From contig NW_001865057.1 of assembly GCF_000002865.3 (NCBI RefSeq), forward strand, positions 93,342 through 157,341: a stretch of DNA of 64,000 nt, in the 5' to 3' direction. Source of the DNA: Monosiga brevicollis MX1 (Eukaryota; Opisthokonta; Choanoflagellata; Craspedida; Salpingoecidae). The notes under the pieces are model-generated. The model did not search any database, was not told the origin of the DNA, and saw only the letters and a program-made list of their open reading frames with translations. Below are positions 35,001 to 46,646 of the stretch, piece after piece (the stretch's first letter is position 1; each line of letters opens with the position of its first letter). Both the position numbers and the translations under genes were made by a program.

Positions 35001-36206
35001 CTCAAAGAGGTGCTGGCCGAACCGGCCTACGCCCGCACCTGCAAGTGCCAAGCCCTCGAGTCGTGCGACAGACCTGGATGCTCGGAACAGCAAGTCGTGG
35101 CCATGGCTCTTCAGGAGCATCGCGTCCTCACCGCCCCTGCTCGTCAACTGCTCACCCAAACGTGCATCTACTTTTTGCACTGCCGCGATGCTTTCAAGAA
35201 CCCCCACCCGCAATTTCGCTCCCATTTTTGTCAACAGATTGAGGGTGTGGGTCAAGTCATTAGCCTCAACGCTTTTGTGGCTGGGTTTTTGCACAAGTAC
35301 TTTGCCGACTTTGATTTTTTCGATCTATCGCATCTGCTCTTCTTCAACATCAGCCGAAATGGGGAGGTACCCACGCCCGAGCGAGCACCGTACGACCTCT
35401 ACCTGCCCCTGGAAGAGTGGGCAACCTGGTGTGCGTACAGCTTGTACCAGCACGGCTTCCGAATTCCCACCGTCGATGAGTTGCATCAAGACACGCTTCG
35501 CTACGTGGTGCTGGCCCAAACGCTGCATCACCGAAAGCAGCGACAACAGCCACAACCAGGCAATTCGCACGCGCCATCCTCCGCGGCCGATGACGCACAG
35601 ACTGTCGAGTGTCAGCTCAACGCGCAGGAATGGTATGACGTTCTGAACGTCTCAAGCTCAGAATTCTCGTTTGAGCCCGCGCCGCATCAACGCCAGGCCC
35701 AGCGCCACGTGACCATCCGTGTCCGCGTCGCCGACGCAAAGGTTGCCTTGCCTGTGTGCACCCTACTGGATGATCAAATGCGTCAGTCCATGTTCGACCA
35801 ACACACCTTGACCCGCGTGAAGCGTGCCCGCTCCGAAGGAGAGCGCACGGCCCCACGGCCCTCCACAAGCAGTGATACCCACAGCCCACCGCAGCGACGC
35901 AGGCGCAGCTCTGCCTTGGTGGATTTTATTCGAAGAAGCATTTTTCGTCGCCGCTCCTCTCGAACAAATCCCGGGCAAGAGGACCGCGAAGCAGGCTCTG
36001 TGGTCTCTGAGCCCACCTTGCCCCGCCACCGAAGCTCATCTCGCGATGAAAGGCTTAGCCATGCCGACACCTCATCGCTACTGTCCCGTGCCTCGGCACC
36101 CGTCCCCTTGAGTGCCGCTCGGCTCTCGCATCAGGATTTGGAGGCGGACTTGGTTGCCGAGTACCATCCTGCTACCACCCCTGCTGCCATCCCTGCCTGG
36201 TCCTGA
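32083..36206 (+). CDS. Large protein with HMGL/isopropylmalate-synthase-like (DRE-TIM) domain
   Basis: Function unknown. The 3.1-kb last exon, from 33043, holds most of the coding sequence. It is preceded by an exon at 32803-32947 joined at phase 1 (ENGER to FGFEDMLEP), and a probable first exon at 32083-32212 starting MASPSPSASASPP in a good ATG context. One or two exons near 32340-32660 are uncertain. Counting from the in-frame Met at 33057: residues 1-120 are Ser/Thr/Pro-rich and disordered. FILDNSLRETVVG at 164-176 matches the D-x-S/T-x-R-E metal and catalytic motif of DRE-TIM metallolyases (Asp167, Arg171). THIHEQWGAADTAQLMCLAN at 452-471 matches the H-x-H metal site (His453, His455). 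GADGAWCSVCTVGAAIGHAS at 472-491 matches the GA..V..T..G(I)G segment. A further 350 residues of unassigned folded sequence and a basic Arg/Ser-rich tail from about 890 have no enzyme counterpart that I know. Confidence 0.62.
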
Positions 36207-37236
36207 GGATCTGAAGGCGCCACGCGCCCGCGCTGCCTCGTACATTGCTAGACCTCTCCGTGTGATCTCATTTTATTATTTCATCTTATTATTATCATGG
36301 CCACCATCACAGCACACGTGTGCGTGACCCATTCTCCTACTTACCCCACCACATCAGGCCAGCTCCTTGACACAGAGACCTGCGGTGAGGGTGCACATTA
36401 TTCGCGCCCATAGACGTATCACATCATGAGACCATCATCCGATATCATACTCCTGAGCTCCAAGAGAATAATGTTATCATCATCTGCTTCATTTATTTCC
36501 AATGATTGTCATGCCTTGAAATCGAACTTTGAAATGGTCAAACCCGAGCCCACAAGGCTATGACTGCCATGCCGTAGGAACGTGTGCCCGTGGAACATGC
36601 CACATTTGAGCACGTTTTTTTCACGCGTATGGCGCCCAATCCCATCTCATGTCTCTCCAGACGCGCGACCGAACTGAATAAACGAACCTTAAGCAAGCAA
36701 GACATAAAGAAAAGCAAACTACAATATCTCTATAAACTCGTGTGAGAAGCCTACCTCCTCGAACGCATGAAAGCTCAAGCAGGGGTAGAAGAAGGAGCAC
36801 GGGAAAGCGAGCGGCTGAGACGGAAAAAAAAGGGAAAAAAAGGTTAAAAAACATGAAAAAGAGAGAGAACAAAGGAAAGTGAGGACGATCACACAACACA
36901 CACACTCACACAAAAAAAAAAAACGCTGACAATGCGTCTTTTCTGCATCACACGTGTGAACGCCACTTCTCTCCCTCTTTTCGCCTTTGAGCTGTCGACG
37001 TGAAACGGCAGCGCAGGCGGTGCATCGCGAGACCTTCTTCGAAGTTGTGGTGGCCTGGTGTGGATATTTCCTGTTTGCTTTTCCTTTAACGAGGTCTGTT
37101 TCAGACAGCCTGGGCCGTACTCTCCTTTGACGGTCGCAATGCCTCTGGTCTCGTTCATCTCGTCTTCCCTCACCCGCCCTTGCTGCGGCGGTGCTTGATT
37201 CAAACTGGTGGCGTCGTAGAACCAGGAGCCGCGGCA
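36207..37236. other. Intergenic region, DRE-TIM-like gene to RRP6
   Basis: A same-strand gap of 1,030 bases. It has AT-rich stretches (36270-36300, 36440-36520), an A-rich purine patch at 36822-36920 and a short A run at 36912-36923. No gene recognised. Confidence 0.5.
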
Positions 37237-40200
37237 ATGGATGTCCAGGCCGACTTCCATGATGCCTTTGTGCCTGGTCATGCGACGTTTGAGGACTTCA
37301 ACACGGTACGCCTTCTCAGTCGTGCACCGCGCGCGAGCCACGACCGACTCACGCTGCATCTTGTGCTGCATCTTGTGCTGCATCTTGTGCTGCATCTCAT
37401 GCCTTTTCTGCAGGCCTTGTCTTCGGCCTTGATTACTGGTACCAAGGCCAGCCATCAGCTGCCTAAGGTCAGATTGGGGGCTGTCGCTCTGGTGTTGCTG
37501 GTTGGGTTGCGCCTTCCTGACCACTCTTTCGATTTGCCCTGTGGCCTGAGCTAGAACCATGATCATGACTTTCACATGATGGAAGCCGGCTTTAAGGAAC
37601 GGGCCATCAAGCTCCAAGACCGCCTCGCTCGCCTGTACGCCTGCACTGCATCTGCCCGCTAGAATCAGATGGCCAAGTTATGCTTCCTTGTGCTTAGCCG
37701 TCATCTCATGATGTCTCCTTCGGCTAGGTTGCACGCCTCCTTGGACGCCATTGGACCAGAAGGTGGAGTGGCTGCCGGCCTGCCTTCAGATTTGGACGAT
37801 ATTCACGATGCCCTATCCACATCACTTGATGCAGTCTATGAGCGCGTGGTTCGTCCTTTACCATGTTTTGCTCAACCACCGCAGCACGCCGTCTTGCTCG
37901 ATGCTCATTTGTTTCCCCACCCTTTTGTGAATTTCTCTCGAATATTTTTCTGGGACACACAGGATATCGCTTGTGATGAGGTCCTCGGCGCTCGGGAGAA
38001 AGAGCGACAGGCTCTCAAGGTAAGGCAGCGCCCATTCTCAACCTTTGATTGTTCTGGAAGACCCCATCTCCGATACACGTGTCCTGATACGTGTTGGCGC
38101 TGGTCGATACCTCGTTCCTCGCCTGTTTATTTAAACCATAGTCAAGCACCTCCAGCACCACTCTGCAACGTCGCTCCGGTGCTTGGAATCAAAGCTCGGC
38201 GCGCAATGCAGTCACCGTCATGCATGCACAAAACGTGCAGCGCCCACAGGTGCGCATTGGCCTTATCCCTACCTTCTCAGATGTGCATGCCGCCCGGCCA
38301 CCGACCGACCTCACATATCATGTTCTCTATCATCTCGGGTACAGCTTCGGTTCCAAGTGCCCGTGGATAACTCCGCAACGCCCTTTGTACCCCGACTGGT
38401 GGAAAAGCCCCATGCTTCGGTTTGTATCTCTGCCTGTGAAGCTTTCCGATTGCAAAGGACATACAGAGAGACACGCGATCTTCATTGAGCTTCTCAACTT
38501 TTTATGTTCTTCTCCTCAGGCTCCACTGGACCTGACCCTTGTGCCTGTGGGAAGCACTTCCACGGGTGGCGAAGCGGTGAGTTTAGCGTGTACTATAGCC
38601 AGCTCGTGAACCGGTGTGGGTTCTAAGCTTATCCAATCGTGACCTGGGCCTCCGGCTCAACTAGGACTCATTGATGGTCGACCACTTGGAGAAACTGGGC
38701 CTGCGGGATCAAGCAAACACTGGCTTTGACACATATTGCCCACATCCCTACTTGACAGAGCTCAACGAATTTGAGGTGCCACAACACCAGCTTCAACCGC
38801 ACGAAGAGCGACTCTATGGTGACCTCGAGCAAACGACTTGCACCTGGGTTGGCACACGAGAGGCGCTCGTTGTACGTTTGAGCCTGACCTAACACAAGCG
38901 TTCTTCTGAGAACTGACGCTGCGCACACGATGCTCCACCTGCGCGCGAGCAGTGCCCCACCGTGCTCGTCGCATACTGCATTGACATGTGCTTCATGTCG
39001 GTAACTCTCCGAATAGGGCTTGATTGAGCGACTCAAAAGCGTTTCTGAACTTGCCATTGATCTTGAGGCGCACAGTTATCGCACCTATCAAGGCTTTACG
39101 TGCCTGATGCAGGTTCGTATCAGCGCCATTCCAAGGCCTGCAATCAAGAAGTTGTCGATCCTGCAGCCATGCCTGATTGGAACGTGCCATCCCCCTTTTT
39201 TTTTTTTGCTTGCTCCGTCTCCTTAGCTGTCGACGCGCAGCGAAGATTACCTGATTGACACGCTTGCCTTGCGTGATGACCTCAAGTTGCTCAACGTCAT
39301 CTTTGCTGATCCTGCCATTCTCAAGGTGGGTGTACCTGCTCATCTGGGCTTGGCGACAAGAGGTGGTTTGAAAATGCATGGTGGTTGGCGAAACAAGCTG
39401 TGGTTTGAGCTCACCCGTTTTGCTGCTTTCCACCTCGGCCGTGACTGTCGAACATATGGCAACCCAGGTGTTGCATGGAGCAGATAGCGACATCTTGTGG
39501 CTACAGCGAGACCACAGCCTCTATATCGTGAACATGTTTGATACGGGACAAGCCACCCGTGTTTTGAACTTTCCTCGCCATTCGCTGGCCTGGCTCCTGC
39601 AACATTACTGCAATTTCAAGGCCGACAAAAAGTACCAGCTGGCCGACTGGCGAGTCCGCCCTCTTTCTGAGGAGATGCTTCACTACGCACGCTGCGACAC
39701 CCATTTTCTGTTGTACATCTACGATCGATTGCAGTGCGTGACGTTCAGCCTGATCCCCCTTTGCCCTTCTTGTTCGTTCCACCTAAGAGTCGCTGGTGTT
39801 TTCATGCTCCATTCCTCACTCTACAACGTCCTGGTTTGGTCACGGGATAGCTCGGAGCTCTTGGCGCAAGGCAACGAGCAAGCCAATCTGCTTCGTGCCG
39901 TTTATCAACGCAGCAAAGGTCCGCCTTGGGACTCCACTGCTTGTGAGCCCATCTCATCATATTTTCGCGTGCAAGGACTGACTCGGTGCCACGCAAACCG
40001 ATAGAACTCTGCTTGCAGCGGTATGAAAAGCCTTTCTACTCGCAGGCCACGGCCGAAGATGCACTGAACCGCATGAGCCGCAGCCTCGTGCCCTCGGCCG
40101 TCGAGCTCTTTATGGTGCGCGCACGCACATTCTTGTTTTCGAATCGGGCATCCATCGATTCGCTGGCCGGCCATGATTATCTTTGCTGTAACCTCTCACG

Positions 40201-41897
40201 AATCATTTCTGCTGATAGGCCTTGCATGCCTGGCGCGACCAGGTCGCACGCGACGAGGATGAGAGCCCCCGGTATGCGATCGTCCTCATGTTTACCTTAC
40301 CTAACCGCCATGCTTTGCTGATATCTGATTGATTTGGGGCGGTCATCTTATCCTTGTGCAACACCAACAGCTATGTGTTACCGGATCACATGTTACTGGA
40401 GCTTGCCTCTCGAGCGCCGACAGAAACAGGCCAAATTCTAGCCTGTTGCCAGCCCATCCCACCGCTTGTGCGCGTCAATGTTCAACTCATTCAGGACGTG
40501 AGTCGGATCCCAGCTCGTCTTGCCTTGAATTGTGCACTTTTGCCGTCTGCCATGACCGCTCGCCTGACGCGTTGGCTGCAGATTATTCTCACCAAGGGTG
40601 AGGCCATTCACGCCATGATGGCGAGCAGCAACCGATTTTATGCTGCAGATGCCACCGATTTCCACGGTGGCCACGAGGAAACCGTCCGTCGTGTGCATCG
40701 ATTTGACAAGCAATTCCTCGGTGCCCAGGTCAGACGGGTCGAAGCTTTTTTTGTTTCGAACAGCATCTTAGTTTTGTAATCCTGTTATGCTGTTATATTT
40801 TTTCCCTCGTGATCGGCTTTGAGGCTCATTGATGCTTTGGGGATGGCTCTTGGTAGGACCACGGTCACCTTTTCCGCAAGCCTTCACTCACGTTTGCTGT
40901 GCCCGCAAGTGCACCGGTTGCCAAGTCTCAGTACAAGGTATATTGATTTGCCGTTGAGGCTTTTAGGCTGCGCTCTTGACATTTTCAGCAACAGTCAATG
41001 ACCCCGGCCTGGCATGGTATCCCCGTCTATTTAGGGCCGCAAGTTGGCGGCTGAAGTTCTTGCTTCTCTCGGCTCCGAGCGCATTTTTACGGAGGTGCCA
41101 GAAGAGCATCGCGGGGCGCTGGATCATGCAAAAGACTATGAAGCTCGTTTGGAAGCTTTGCGTCAGAAGGCGACCGATGCTGCAGCCGGGGCAGACGAAA
41201 GCACCGCGGGTTCAAACGCCGTTCCTGACGAGTCAAGCGCCGGGACGAATCGAGCGTCGGCCATTGCCATCAACGATAGTGATGACGACCTGGATATTGT
41301 GGCACTTGCTGATCGGCTCAACGCTTCTCCTCCAGAGCAAGGTATTATCACCGTCGTGGGATCAGAGTGGTGTGCTGATATTAATCCAGGCTCTTTGACG
41401 CGTGCCCAATCCCAGGTGATGAGCAGCCTTCCAAGAAGGGCAAGCACCCGAAGCAGGACAAGTCTCTGGTATGTTTATTTGCTTGCTCGCTCGAACAATC
41501 CTATGCTCATGACTCTAGCTCGGCCGGATCTCAATTGGGACAACTCTTGACAGAAGAAGACGGTTCAGGCAGCCGATGTGAAACGTTACGCTTACACAAC
41601 TTCGGGCGAAGAATTTGCTCAAGGTTTGTTGGCAAGTTCTGCCATGTGGGCGGCCACCCTTTCAACTCATCTACCCCGGCCTTTGCAGGATCCTCTGCCG
41701 CACGAGCACAAGTGAATCCCATGGCATTAGGCGAATCCAAACCCAAGGTTAGTTTGGGGATGTCGCGATCACCGCCACCAACTTTGGTTGAATCGCTCAA
41801 AACCCAATGGTGCTTTGCTCAGAAATCCAAAAGGGACAATGGTAGCAAGACACGCAAGTCTGTGCACAAGAGCTTTTCTTTCAAGACAGGTCGTTAA
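37237..41897 (+). CDS. EXOSC10: RRP6/EXOSC10, nuclear exosome 3'-5' exoribonuclease
   Basis: RRP6 is the DEDD-Y exonuclease of the nuclear RNA exosome, trimming pre-rRNA and snoRNA and degrading aberrant RNA. Exon 1 (37237-37305) encodes [20 protein letters not shown]. The next exons give the N-terminal cofactor-binding (PMC2NT-like) region. The catalytic domain (about 39000-39740) shows all four acidic residues plus Tyr: [20 protein letters not shown] (D-x-E), [15 protein letters not shown] (third Asp) and [17 protein letters not shown] (Y-x3-D). [15 protein letters not shown] leads into an HRDC domain (about 40220-40620: [34 protein letters not shown]). The C-terminal exons have [18 protein letters not shown], an acidic linker and a Lys-rich end ([20 protein letters not shown]), stop 41897, like the basic lasso of human EXOSC10. 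Exons are many and short. Intron 1 contains a 12-base tandem repeat. It is convergent with WDR44. Confidence 0.93.
37353..37400. repeat. 12-base tandem repeat in RRP6 intron 1
   Basis: Four consecutive copies of GCTGCATCTTGT, the last diverged to GCTGCATCTCAT. They lie between the donor at 37306 and the TTTTCTGCAG acceptor at about 37413. Confidence 0.9.
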
Positions 41898-42381
41898 ATT
41901 GCAGACTTGTTGCAGCACTCTTCTCCCTCCCCCCTCCTTTTTTTTTTTTTTGGGCAAAAGCTGAGCCAGCTCCAATTCATGACAAGGTATTGGTACATCC
42001 GGATGTACAAAGAAAAACAACTGATTGCATGCAAATTGTGCTTGTTCTGTTTTTCGTTTTCCATCAAACATGTTCAATTCTTTCTATTCCCCGCGCGGCG
42101 GGAGAATGGTGGACTACCATGATGAGCAGGTGCAAGGAACAGTGCAAGACCGCACTTTCACTCACTCACGGGCAGACAGGCAAACAGGCAAACAAGCACC
42201 TGGACAGTTAGGCACATAATCGGTCAGAAACATCCAGCCGGACAGCCAAACAGGTGCACGGACAGAGAGTTGATGCCCCCATATTGGTTGGCCACACACG
42301 GGGCACGCAAACACACGAGAAAAATTTCAAAGAGCGGGGACCAAGAGCATTTGCGCGCTGATTCATCTACAGGTACGCTTT
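41898..42381. other. Convergent intergenic region with poly(T) and CAGG/CAAA-rich stretch
   Basis: This gap of 484 bases between RRP6 (+) and WDR44 (-) carries a T run at about 41938-41951 and a degenerate ACAGGCAAAC-like repeat at 42174-42260. No gene is seen. Confidence 0.5.
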
Positions 42382-45300
42382 TCATCGTTTGAGAGAGTCT
42401 GCTCTGGGCACGTTGACATGAACACGAATAGCGCCAGTCAAGTCAGCCGAGACAATGGTGATGCTATTCGTGATGGCCTGGAGCTGGCTGGAGCCAAAGG
42501 TGGCCACGGTCGTCACGGCTGCTTGAGCAGCAAAGGCGTAGTACTCGCCATTCTTGTCGCGACGCCAGCGTCGATTGTTAGCTGGCGGATCACGGTGGCA
42601 CTCCCACAGGTAAATGCGTTGGTCTTCAGAGCCGCAGACGATATAGGCGCCATTGGAACTATTGGTAAAAGACAAGCACGGCATGTCCACAAGCGAGGGC
42701 CGTGTGAGATTGTAAGCGGTAAAAAGGCGTGGTGTGGGGATGGCCAGTATGGAAGGGGGTGGGGTTTGGGGGGCATCGCAGTACCTGAAGGAGGCTGCAA
42801 TCTGTGAGCTATGATTGGTGAAGCCTTTGTACTTGCAGACGAGAGACAGGTCGGAGAGATCAAACACACGAAGACGCGAATCATTTGTGGTGATAAGGAG
42901 CTGGCGCTGATCATGCGAAGGCATGATGCCGCTGACTTTGCAACGCTTCTTCTTGCCCGGCATGAGCTGCAATTGTGTGTGGTAGCGCATTTTGGCGGCG
43001 GTCTTGAAGAAGACGCAGCGCCCATCATATGTGCCGGCCACAACATAGCTACCATCCTTGCAGAAGGTGGCTGCCGTCACAAGGTTGCTTTCTATAGTGT
43101 GTGGTGGGCAAGGTCACAAATTGTAAGATATAACCCCATGTTTTATTGCGATGTCGCCCAGGCTCAAGGCACATACCACCACCCGTAACTTCAGCCTCAT
43201 GAACCACCTTGCGTTGCATGATGTTCCACAACCGAAGCTTGCCGTCAAGCGAGCCACTCAAAAAATACATCTCATTCTGGTTTATTGTCACCAATCGGAA
43301 AGGTTAGGCAAATGTCAAGATCACACAACCACAAGGCACGGCCACAGCAGCAGACAAGACACCTCGGACACACACACATCTTGAAAAATATCATGCTTGG
43401 CAGGAGATGAGGAGATAACAGGACGCACCTTGGGATGAAAGGCTAGGGCGGTGACAAAATCGCTATGTGTAAACGTGGCCACGGGGCTGGAGCGGCGCAA
43501 ATGCCACAGACGCACTGTCATGTCCATGCTGGAAGAGAGGAGGACGTGATTTTCCTCCGAAGGCGCCCAGCATACGTCAAGGACATCGGCCGTATGTCCA
43601 TGTAGCTCGAGCAGCGGCGTGGGGTGGAAGACGTCCGATTCTGAGGCGGGCCCAAAATCCTTAGTGCGAAAGCTGGGATCGGCAGTTTCCTTGAGAAGCT
43701 TCGCGTGCATAGCCTCAAAGTGCTCTTGTACTACCCAGACGCGCACGAGACGATCCTGACCAGCCGTGGCCATGAGTCGGCCGTCAGCACTGAAGCGCAT
43801 GGCCCAGATCGAGCCCTGATGGCCCGCCGGGATATCCTGGGTCATGCGTACGTAACGAAAGACGCGTGGGCGGTCTTTGACGTGGGAGCTGACTTTGGTC
43901 AGTCCGTCTGCGTCATCAAGCGAGTTGCGGTTCTCACGTGCGTCCTGCAGCCGCCGCAGGGCACGGTTTTTGGCGTTGGAAACCGAGGTTTTGGCGCGTG
44001 ACAGGGCGCGCTTCACCCGAGAGCGGGTTGTGGAGGACGTGCCATCCTCATTGTCGGGATCGACAGCGTCTGTGGAAGGCGTGCGTGAGAGGTTGAGTTC
44101 ATTGGTACGCCGGATGACTTGCAGCGCTAGTGGGCTCAGCATTTTGGGGAGGATGGCGTCCGCCTCGGCGAGGGTCATGATTTCACCCGTGTCCAAGCAT
44201 TTGAGGCGAACGCGACGAAGGACATCGTCATCCGACATGACGCGTCCCGATGCGGTGCGCGGTAGGACAGCCACATTGCTCAAGTCCTCATCGCTGCCAG
44301 TAGGGCAGACGGGAAAAGATTTAGTAGCCGCCCTTGCAGTCGTCTTGGCAGCCGACCCTAGCTCGGGCACGCTTTCAGATGGTTGGTCAAGGCTGCTGCC
44401 CAGGCTCACGGTGGGTGTGGGGTCGACAGGCGTTTCGGCAACGCTTCTTGAGAGCGCTTCGGCTGATCCGAGCGGATCGGCTGACATGGAGGCTCCAAGG
44501 GGCGTCTGATTGCCGCTGTCGAGACTTGTCGTAGAATCATGTGCTACGGCAGTATCCGTGCTCTTCTGACGGCGTCGGCGAGGCGGTGCCACAGGGGCGG
44601 GTGCATCGGAAGCTGGGGGAAGTAACGTGAGCACGCGAGGAGTGGGTTTAGAACGGGAGCTGTGGTTGTCGGAATTTGCTGGACTGGAAGCCGTGACCCC
44701 AGCTTGTTGACGCTGACTGGTCTTGCGGCGGCGGGCCGGGGCGACGGGGGCTGGGCTAGAACTGTCGTCAGCCGGCCCAGTGTTAGTTTGTGTTTTTTCG
44801 GGCAAGACCGTGGGCGGAGCGGAATGAACCATTTGACGAGGAGTAGTGGCTCGGAGGGCAGCGGCTGCATGGGAGGCCGAGGCTGGCATGGGCACGACCT
44901 CCTCCACCTCTTCAACAATGTCGAGGCCAGAATGGCTCCGCTGGGACTCGAGGGTGAGTTGCTCGAGCATTTCGCTGGTCAAGCTGGGGGAGCGAGTGCG
45001 ATCCAGGTGGCTGCCTGGTGGGGGCAGATCCAGCCACGAGTCGGCAGCGTCGTCATCTAGCTGCAAAATGTCCGAGTTAAAACTGATGCGGCGCGGTTCT
45101 CCATGATCGGGATCACGAGAGCGCCGGCGCCGGCTCCCCTCGCGAGATGAGCCGTGGGTACTGCGGCGAGCGGCTGGGGTCTTAAAAATGGTATCATCAG
45201 CCCCGACACCAGAGCTACGATCAAAAGTGTCACCAGTATTAGGATCAGCATCATCCCCAGAGGGTGAATCACCATCGACCTCGTCGCCTTCCTCTTCATC

Positions 45301-45414
45301 ACTGCTGAGGTCGGAGCAGGCTGACATAAACTCGTCTTCGCTGTCTGACAGGAGTTCAGGCTCCTCCACGCCAGCGTCGGCGTCGGCGCTCGATGCGGCC
45401 GTTGTTTGGGCCAT
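42382..45414 (-). CDS. WDR44: WDR44 (Rab11-binding WD-repeat protein)
   Basis: WDR44 binds GTP-Rab11 on recycling endosomes and tubules and VAP proteins on the ER, guiding export and recycling traffic and limiting ciliogenesis. I start it at the Met at 45414 (MAQTTAASSADADAGVEEPE); an upstream in-frame Met at 45567 would add a hydrophobic leader unlike the family. The N-terminal 480 residues are low-complexity, acidic then Pro/Ser-rich. The WD propeller begins at about 43840: GSIWAMRFSADGRLMATAGQ matches human GPIWTMKFSHCGRLLATAGQ. HGHTADVLDVCWAPSEENHV, SSSMDMTVRLWHLRR and FVTALAFHPK follow, then after introns SGSLDGKLRLWNI, GTYDGRCVFF, TTNDSRLRVFDLSDLSLVCK and SGSEDQRIYLWEC-like blades. SADLTGAIRVHVNV near the end matches human SADFTGAIKVFIN. 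Stop at 42382. Residues 28-34 (EFMSACS) resemble a phospho-FFAT motif. Confidence 0.93.
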
Positions 45415-45633
45415 GAGATCGATTGTGGCTGATCTAAATCCTTCAAGAAGGCCGTGCCGGCAACTTAAAGCCTCCCACTTTGCAGAGGGATCGGGCGGGT
45501 CGGCGGGCTTCCAAAACGGAGATGAAAAGCCAAGCACCGACCCTGCCACAGCAGCAAGCAGCAGCACGTAAAGCTGCTGATCATCGAAAAGCAGATCTTC
45601 TTACTGGTGCCCTGTTGGGTTCAATGCCAGGCA

Positions 45634-45700
45634 GCAGCGAGCAGGGAGCAGGGAGCAGGGAGCAGGGAGCAGGCAGCCGGGAGCAGGGAGCAGGCAGCAC
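45634..45700. repeat. 7-base minisatellite (GGGAGCA)n
   Basis: About nine imperfect copies of GGGAGCA, two of them changed to GGCAGCA or GGCAGCC. Confidence 0.9.
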
Positions 45701-45966
45701 CGGTGTGACTTGTCCACACAAGGATGCCCTTTCGGTTCAGCTGCGGCTATTTCTAATCTGAAGCCCGCACGTTTCAAGTCAGGGGCTGGCTTGGCGTCTT
45801 CATCTTCTCATCCAACTGCTGCATCTTCTCCTGAAAAGGAGATCCTTTTGAGATTATAATGTTATCAACAATCGTTCTCAACACTTTCTTCTGCTACCAA
45901 TTGTGATCCCAATTGCAGTGAAGTCGTCATTTGTCAGCATTCAGATGTATTACGTAATCTCCTGCT

Positions 45967-46015
45967 TGTGTGTGTGTGTGTCTCTCTCTCTCTCTCCCAC
46001 TCACACACACACACA
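45967..46015. repeat. Compound (TG)n(TC)n(CA)n microsatellite
   Basis: Consecutive TG (about 45967-45980), TC (45981-45997) and CA (46001-46015) runs. The flanking TG and CA arms are complementary and could fold back. Confidence 0.9.
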
Positions 46016-46646
46016 GACGCACAGACGGAGACGATGGCAGGGGCACCGGCAGCCAGGAAAAGGGGCAGGGCTGACAGCGGGTTGAGATGGACCAGACCTG
46101 ATAAGAGTAGTATGATGCATGGTCGTGGTTGATTGAGCAGGTCACGGTTGGTCCTTCTGGAAACTCGTACGCCAGATGTCAGCGATATGGCGCTGCCAGC
46201 TGGGCCCCGGAATGGTTTGCGCAGGTGTCCGCTGCTATGTCATGACCGCAGTCAGCATCTTTTGGTGTGCTTTGGCGATCGAATCAAGAGCCAAGCTCGT
46301 TTGAAGTGCACGACTCTCAATTACCACAACGATTTCTTGGCTTGTGCCGCAGCATTGACGTGGTCTCCCTCAAGGAATGACCACAGCGGGGGCGTTTGAC
46401 CACCATTTCCCTTGCTTCTGCTCTGCGAAGCACTGCGCACTGCCTTTTCCGTTCGAGCCACATCCTTGCATGAACTCCCCCGCCCCCCGCCAAGTCCCCA
46501 TACGTGCTTGGCTGACCGCCTCGCCTTCTCTACATTGGTTTTGCTGGAAACGAGCTGGGCGCGGGGCGTGAAGGGCTTGTGCAACAACAAATTCCCGTTT
46601 GGAACACAATCCTCAAACAATCGATTGTGCATTCCCACCGTCAAAC

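Larger units (their letters stand above)
45415..46646. promoter_or_regulatory. Divergent upstream region of WDR44 (-) and RasGAP (+) with several simple repeats
   Basis: A region of 1,232 bases between opposite-strand starts. It holds a 7-base minisatellite (45634-45700) and a compound TG/TC/CA microsatellite (45967-46015). No gene is supported; open frames within are short and domain-free. Confidence 0.55.

Noticed and set aside
34092-35294. A 400-codon open frame on the minus strand
   Set aside because: It lies wholly antisense to the coding exon of the DRE-TIM-like gene. Long antisense frames are expected from the high GC3 of the + strand gene, and the product has no domain.
33057-36206. 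Treating the DRE-TIM-like gene as a single-exon gene starting at 33057
   Set aside because: An upstream exon (32803-32947) joins in frame through clean GT/AG sites and reads without stops, so the gene most likely starts near 32083.
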